Shown: one piece after another, positions 5,968 through 9,742 of the stretch | How positions within the stretch are numbered: the first letter of the stretch is position 1 | Layout of the letters: every line of letters starts with the position of its first letter | Origin: Rhizobiaceae bacterium | GTDB lineage: Bacteria > Pseudomonadota > Alphaproteobacteria > Rhizobiales > Rhizobiaceae | DNA: 9,742 nt | Direction: 5' to 3' | Assembly: GCA_014380965.1 (NCBI GenBank) | Contig: JACMIV010000173.1 | Coordinates: forward strand, 1-9,742 | Notes under the pieces: generated by a model | What the model saw: only the letters and a program-made list of their open reading frames with translations | The model's database searches: none | Told to the model about the DNA's origin: nothing | Made by a program: the position numbers and the translations under genes

Positions 5968-8900
5968 CTACTCTGCGGCCGGCTGCATCCGTGAAGGCGC
6001 ATCGCCTTCGCTGCGTTCCCCTGCCGGCGCCTTTTGCGGAAACTCGGTCACCCGCTCCCAGGACGGTCCGTCGTGGCGGGAGTGAGCGGCCGGTGTCGGC
6101 CGAATCTCCGCGACCGCCATCGCCGGAAGCGAAGATGTGGCGGCCTCTTCCTCCGCCGCGTTGGGCTTCAGCAGCCAGCGGAAGACGCGGCCGACGAGGT
6201 GGCTGAGATCGTCCATGATCGTGTAGAGCGAAGGGATGAAGACGAGCGACAGGACGGTCGAGACCAGGAGACCGCCGATCACCGCGATCGCCATCGGCGC
6301 GCGGAACTCGCCGCCTTCGCCGGTCGCCATCGCGGCGGGCACCATGCCGGCGGCCATGGCGAGCGTCGTCATGATGATCGGCCGTGCACGCTTGCGTCCG
6401 GCGTCGATGATCGCGTCGAGCTGGCCGATACCGTGCTTCTCCTGTTCGACCGCGAAATCGACCAGCATGATCGAGTTCTTCGTCACGATGCCCATCAGCA
6501 TGAGGATGCCGATGACCACCGGCATCGAAACGGCCGTGTTGGTGACGAGGAGAGCGCCCACGACGCCGCCGACCGAGAGGGGCAGCGAGGCGAGGATGGT
6601 GATGGGCAGAAAGACCGAGCCGAAGAGGAGGATGAGGACGACGAGAACCATCATGATGCCCGCGCCCATCGCCGACGCAAAGCCTGCGAAGACCTCGCTC
6701 TGGATCTCGGCGTCGCCGACCTCCTGGACGCGCACGCCTGGAGGCATGTTCGTGAGCGCCGGGAGTTGCATGATGCGCTCCGAGCCTTGTCCGATCTCGT
6801 AGCCCGGGGCCATGGACGTGCCGACCTTCACCAGCCGCTCGCGGTCGTAGCGGTCGATCGTCGAGGGTCCCTGGCCGAAGCCGATGTCGGCGACCGCTTC
6901 GAGCGGCACCGACGCGCCCGCGCCCGTGGCGACGCGCAGGCCGCGGATCGTCGACAGGTTCTCCCGGGCGGAGTTCTTCAACTGCACCCGAATGGGCACC
7001 TGACGGGTGCCGACGTTGAACTTGGCGAGATTGGCGCCGACATCGCCGATGGTCGCGACGCGGACCGTTTCCGAAATCGCATTGGGCGCGATGGCAAGGT
7101 CCGCCGCCTCGTCGAGGCGTGGCCGGATACGGATTTCGGGCCGCGCGAAGGAGGCCATGGCGGACGGGTTGGCGAAGATCGGCTCGCGCCGCATCTGGCT
7201 CTCGAGATCGGCCGCGACCTCCGAGACAGGTGCATCCTCGCTGCCGAGAATGCCGATCGCGAGTTCGCGCTCGCCGCGGTCGTTGACGAAGAAGGAGCGG
7301 ATGTCGGGAATCTCAGCGAGTTTCCTCTCGATGATTGGCTCGAGTTCCTGCTGGCTTTTGTCGCGTTCGAACTTGCGCGTAAGGTTGATCGTCAGCGCCG
7401 CGCGCCGCACCTCAAGCGTTCCCGTCGGGCTCGACCCGCCGATCACGAGGACGCTTCGAACCTCCGGGAGCTCGCGGATGCTCGCGGCGACCGTGTCGGT
7501 CACGGCCTGCGTCGTGTCGAGCGAGGCGCCCGGCGGCAGCTCCAGAGAGGCGACGATGCGCGAGGCGTCCTCCTTCGGGATGAAGCCCGTCGGCAGGTAC
7601 TTCATCGCGTCGATCGACAGCGCGAAGAGCCCGATGCCGGCCGCGAGCGTGATCCACCGCCAACGCACGGTCATCCGGAGGAACCCGGTATAGGCGCGCA
7701 TCAAGGGTCCGTCGCGCTGCTCGGCCGGGTGCGGCATCGCGATATAGGCGAGGAGCAGCGCAAGGCCGATGGCGACGCCGAGGGCGGCAAGCGACAGCTC
7801 CGCGGCCTGGTCGAACGAGACCGGCGGAAGCTCCGCCGCGAACGGTGCCGCAAAGGCCGCCGCGCCGTTGGCGGGATCGGCGAAGGGGAGCCCGGCAAGG
7901 CCGAACAATGCAAGGCTCGCGACCGCAGCAAGCGGGACGAGGACGAGGAGCCTGCGGACGACAAGCCTTGCGAAGCCCGGGCCCGTATGGGCATGCGGAT
8001 GGAAGAAGAAGGCCGCCAGCATCGGCGTGATCAGGCGCGCGACGAGGAGCGAGAAGAAGACCGCGACCGCGACGGTGAGGCCGAACTGCTTGAAATACTG
8101 GCCGGCGACGCCGCCCATGAAGGAAACCGGCGCAAAGATCGCCATGATCGTCAGCGTGATCGCGACCACGGCAAGGCCGATCTCGTCAGCCGCCTCCATC
8201 GACGCTTTGTAGGGCGTCTTGCCCATCGCCATGTGGCGCTCGATGTTCTCGATCTCGACGATGGCATCATCGACGAGAATGCCGGTGACGAGCGTGATGG
8301 CGAGGAGGCTGACGAGATTCAGCGAGAAGCCCATCACGTCCATCGCCCAGAAGGTGGGGATGGCTGCGAGCGGCAGCGTGATCGCCGCCACCGCCGTCGC
8401 GCGCCAGTCGCGCAGGAAGATGAGGACGACGATGACGGCCAGAATCGCGCCCTCGGCAAGCGTCTCCATGGCCGACTCGAAGTTGCCGTATGTGTAGGTG
8501 ACGGAGTTGTCGATGTTGGAAAAGACGACGTCTGGATATTTCACGCTTAATTCCGCGATCTTCTCATCGGCAAGGTCGGCGACCGTTGCGTCGCTCGCAC
8601 CTTTGGCGCGGTAGATCGAGAAGGCGACGACAGGCTCGCCGTCGAGCCTTGCGAAGGAGCGTGGTTCTTCCCAGGCATCGACGACTTCGCCAAGCTCGGA
8701 GAGGCGTACCTGCCGCCCGCCGGGGAGATAGATCTTCGTCGCCGCAAGGTCGGAAACGCTGGCGGCTGAAGAGAGCGTGCGGATCGCCTGCTCCTGGCCC
8801 CCGAACTCGCCGCGGCCGCCTGAGAGGTCGACGTTGGTCGAACCGAGCTGCCGGTTGACGTCGGCGGCGGTCGCGCCGAGCGCCGCGAGCCGGTCGGGAT

Positions 8901-9471
8901 CGAGGCGGATCTGAATTTCGCGCTCGACGCCGCCCATCCGCTCGACACGGCCGACGCCCTTCAGCCCCTGGAGCGCGCGGACGACGACGTCGTCGACGAA
9001 CCAGGAGAGCTGCTCCGGCGTCTTTCCGGGCGAAGACGCGGCGAACGTCACGATCGACTGGTTCTCGACCTCGACCCGCTGGATGATCGGTTCGTCGATC
9101 GTCCGGGGAAGGTCGGCGCGGATCTTCGAAACCGCGTCCTTCACGTCGTTGAGGGCGCGGTCGGTATCGATCTCCAGCCGGAACTCGACGGCGGTGACGG
9201 AAGCCCCGTCGGTGATGGTCGAGGTGATGTGCTTGATGCCCGCAATGCCGGCAACCGAATCCTCGACGCGCTTGGTCACCTGCGTCTCGAGTTCGGACGG
9301 GGCCGAACCCTGCTCGGTGATGGAGACCGAGATGACGGGCACGTCGATGTTCGGGAAGCGTGTGATCGGGAGCGACATGAACGAGACGACGCCGAGCGCC
9401 ACGAGCACGACGAAGAGGAGGATCGGCGGGACAGGATTGCGGATCGCCCAGGCGGAGATGTTCCAATTCAT
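5968..9471 (-). CDS. RND (HAE1 family) efflux pump inner-membrane permease
   Basis: This is the proton-driven inner-membrane subunit of a tripartite efflux pump, like AcrB, which exports drugs or other amphipathic compounds with an adaptor and an outer-membrane channel. The protein is 1167 residues; HAE1 pumps are usually 1030-1060. The order is helix 1 (12-33), periplasmic domain, helices 2-6 (342-490), an extra segment, helix 7 (605-622), second periplasmic domain, helices 8-12 (932-1085). Proton-relay residues are present: Asp401/Asp402 in GILVDDAIVE, Lys998 in GIVTKNSIM and Thr1035/1036 in RPIIMTTLAM. Residues about 496-584 are an insertion with two further hydrophobic helices (508-529, 557-579). 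Residues 1103-1167 form a polar, probably disordered tail. ATG 9471 overlaps the adaptor's TGA (ATGA) and has GGAGG 7 bases upstream. The gene ends in TAG. The substrate is unknown, and no outer-membrane channel gene is visible. Confidence 0.96.
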   Translation of the reverse strand: MNWNISAWAIRNPVPPILLFVVLVALGVVSFMSLPITRFPNIDVPVISVSITEQGSAPSELETQVTKRVEDSVAGIAGIKHITSTITDGASVTAVEFRLEIDTDRALNDVKDAVSKIRADLPRTIDEPIIQRVEVENQSIVTFAASSPGKTPEQLSWFVDDVVVRALQGLKGVGRVERMGGVEREIQIRLDPDRLAALGATAADVNRQLGSTNVDLSGGRGEFGGQEQAIRTLSSAASVSDLAATKIYLPGGRQVRLSELGEVVDAWEEPRSFARLDGEPVVAFSIYRAKGASDATVADLADEKIAELSVKYPDVVFSNIDNSVTYTYGNFESAMETLAEGAILAVIVVLIFLRDWRATAVAAITLPLAAIPTFWAMDVMGFSLNLVSLLAITLVTGILVDDAIVEIENIERHMAMGKTPYKASMEAADEIGLAVVAITLTIMAIFAPVSFMGGVAGQYFKQFGLTVAVAVFFSLLVARLITPMLAAFFFHPHAHTGPGFARLVVRRLLVLVPLAAVASLALFGLAGLPFADPANGAAAFAAPFAAELPPVSFDQAAELSLAALGVAIGLALLLAYIAMPHPAEQRDGPLMRAYTGFLRMTVRWRWITLAAGIGLFALSIDAMKYLPTGFIPKEDASRIVASLELPPGASLDTTQAVTDTVAASIRELPEVRSVLVIGGSSPTGTLEVRRAALTINLTRKFERDKSQQELEPIIERKLAEIPDIRSFFVNDRGERELAIGILGSEDAPVSEVAADLESQMRREPIFANPSAMASFARPEIRIRPRLDEAADLAIAPNAISETVRVATIGDVGANLAKFNVGTRQVPIRVQLKNSARENLSTIRGLRVATGAGASVPLEAVADIGFGQGPSTIDRYDRERLVKVGTSMAPGYEIGQGSERIMQLPALTNMPPGVRVQEVGDAEIQSEVFAGFASAMGAGIMMVLVVLILLFGSVFLPITILASLPLSVGGVVGALLVTNTAVSMPVVIGILMLMGIVTKNSIMLVDFAVEQEKHGIGQLDAIIDAGRKRARPIIMTTLAMAAGMVPAAMATGEGGEFRAPMAIAVIGGLLVSTVLSLVFIPSLYTIMDDLSHLVGRVFRWLLKPNAAEEEAATSSLPAMAVAEIRPTPAAHSRHDGPSWERVTEFPQKAPAGERSEGDAPSRMQPAAE
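5993..6009. repeat. Perfect palindrome in the 3' end of the RND gene
   Basis: GAAGGCG, loop CAT, CGCCTTC is a perfect 7-bp stem with a 3-base loop. It falls within the last 14 codons of the RND pump gene. The arm CGCCTTCGC (6003-6011) is also complementary to GCGAAGGCG at 5928-5936 in the convergent gap, so a larger alternative fold is possible. No T-run follows on either strand. It could be a remnant of a dispersed palindromic (REP-like) repeat or could help end transcription; neither is shown. Confidence 0.45.
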
Positions 9472-9742
9472 CGGGCAGCCTCCGCCCGGCGAACCGGGAC
9501 TTCGGTGGGGGGTGTCGAAATGGCCGTGACGGTGTCGCCGTCGCGCACGAACGTTCCTGCAAGCGAGACGACCGCCTCTCCCTCGGCAAGGCCCTCGGCG
9601 ATCTCGACGACGCTTCCGGTGGAGAGGCCGAGCTTCACGCTGCGGCTTTCGACCTTTCCGTTGGCCACGACCTGCACGACGGCGCTGTCCGCATCGACGA
9701 CGACGGCCGTCTGCGGCACCACGACGCCGCGGCTGCGGGCAA
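9468..9742 (-). CDS. RND periplasmic adaptor (membrane fusion protein), C-terminal part only
   Basis: This is the periplasmic lipoprotein-type or anchored adaptor that links an RND pump to its outer-membrane channel. Only about 90 C-terminal residues are visible; the frame runs off the right edge of the window (ARSRGVVVPQTAVV reads through it), so the GTG at 9722 is internal. The visible part matches the beta-barrel and membrane-proximal end of HlyD/AcrA-family adaptors: VPQTAVVVD, then VVQVVANGKVESRSVKLG, then VEIAEGLAEGEAVVSLAG and VRDGDTVTAI. The hairpin, lipoyl domain and signal sequence lie outside. It overlaps the pump gene by 4 bases and precedes it in the operon, the usual order. The ending VRRAEAAR is basic and beyond the conserved domain. 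Confidence 0.9.
   Translation of the reverse strand, partial: ARSRGVVVPQTAVVVDADSAVVQVVANGKVESRSVKLGLSTGSVVEIAEGLAEGEAVVSLAGTFVRDGDTVTAISTPPTEVPVRRAEAAR
9479..9483 (-). promoter_or_regulatory. Strong ribosome binding site of the RND pump gene
   Basis: On the minus strand GGAGG sits 7 bases before ATG 9471, inside the last codons of the adaptor gene. It fixes the pump's start and, with the 4-base ATGA overlap, points to coupled translation of adaptor and pump. Confidence 0.85.

Noticed and set aside
6034..8550. Long open frame of 838 codons on the + strand
   Set aside because: It is antisense to the RND pump gene, extremely rich in Arg, Asp, Glu and His, and matches no family. It is the usual shadow of a GC-rich gene on the other strand.
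8564..9589. Minus-strand open frame of 341 codons overlapping the pump and adaptor genes
   Set aside because: It is out of frame with both genes, Arg-rich and without recognisable domains; the RND and adaptor frames carry all the family motifs.

Overview
The window is GC-rich (by eye well above 60 percent), with dense genes and GC-ending codons. Its protein families look alphaproteobacterial, most like Hyphomicrobiales (the rhizobial/aurantimonad/brucella group). The clade call is inference from remembered family resemblance (RND pump sequence style, OpgC-like acyltransferase 3 remnant, DUF305 protein); no 16S or other marker is present.

Layout, left to right. (1) The 3' six-sevenths of gnd, NADP-dependent 6-phosphogluconate dehydrogenase, on + (2-1222), running in from outside the window. 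(2) A small secreted DUF305 protein gene on + (1320-1784) interrupted by an in-frame TAG exactly after its signal peptide. (3) A convergent, intact, exported S10-family serine carboxypeptidase-like protein on - (1827-3437), whose best start lies far inside the longest open frame. (4) A 313-base divergent intergenic region (3438-3750) with a 17-base dyad and weak promoter candidates. (5) A GTG-started ten-helix DMT/EamA transporter on + (3751-4674), followed by an intact IsdG/HmuQ-like ABM-fold monooxygenase (4759-5082) and a clearly decayed acyltransferase 3 gene (5126-5904). (6) Convergent to these, a two-gene RND efflux operon on -: the 3' end of a periplasmic adaptor (9468-9742, entering from beyond the window) overlapping by 4 bases the full HAE1-type inner-membrane pump (5968-9471).

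How it works together: the only obvious functional unit is the adaptor-pump pair. The rest is housekeeping metabolism plus envelope and transport genes, with two broken genes among intact ones. I see no insertion sequences, tRNAs, rRNAs, CRISPR arrays, phage genes or a recognisable defence system. The points most worth checking are the amber codon after the DUF305 signal peptide, an extra segment with two predicted membrane helices in the RND pump, a hairpin-containing C-terminal tail on that pump, and the stepwise decay of the acyltransferase gene.
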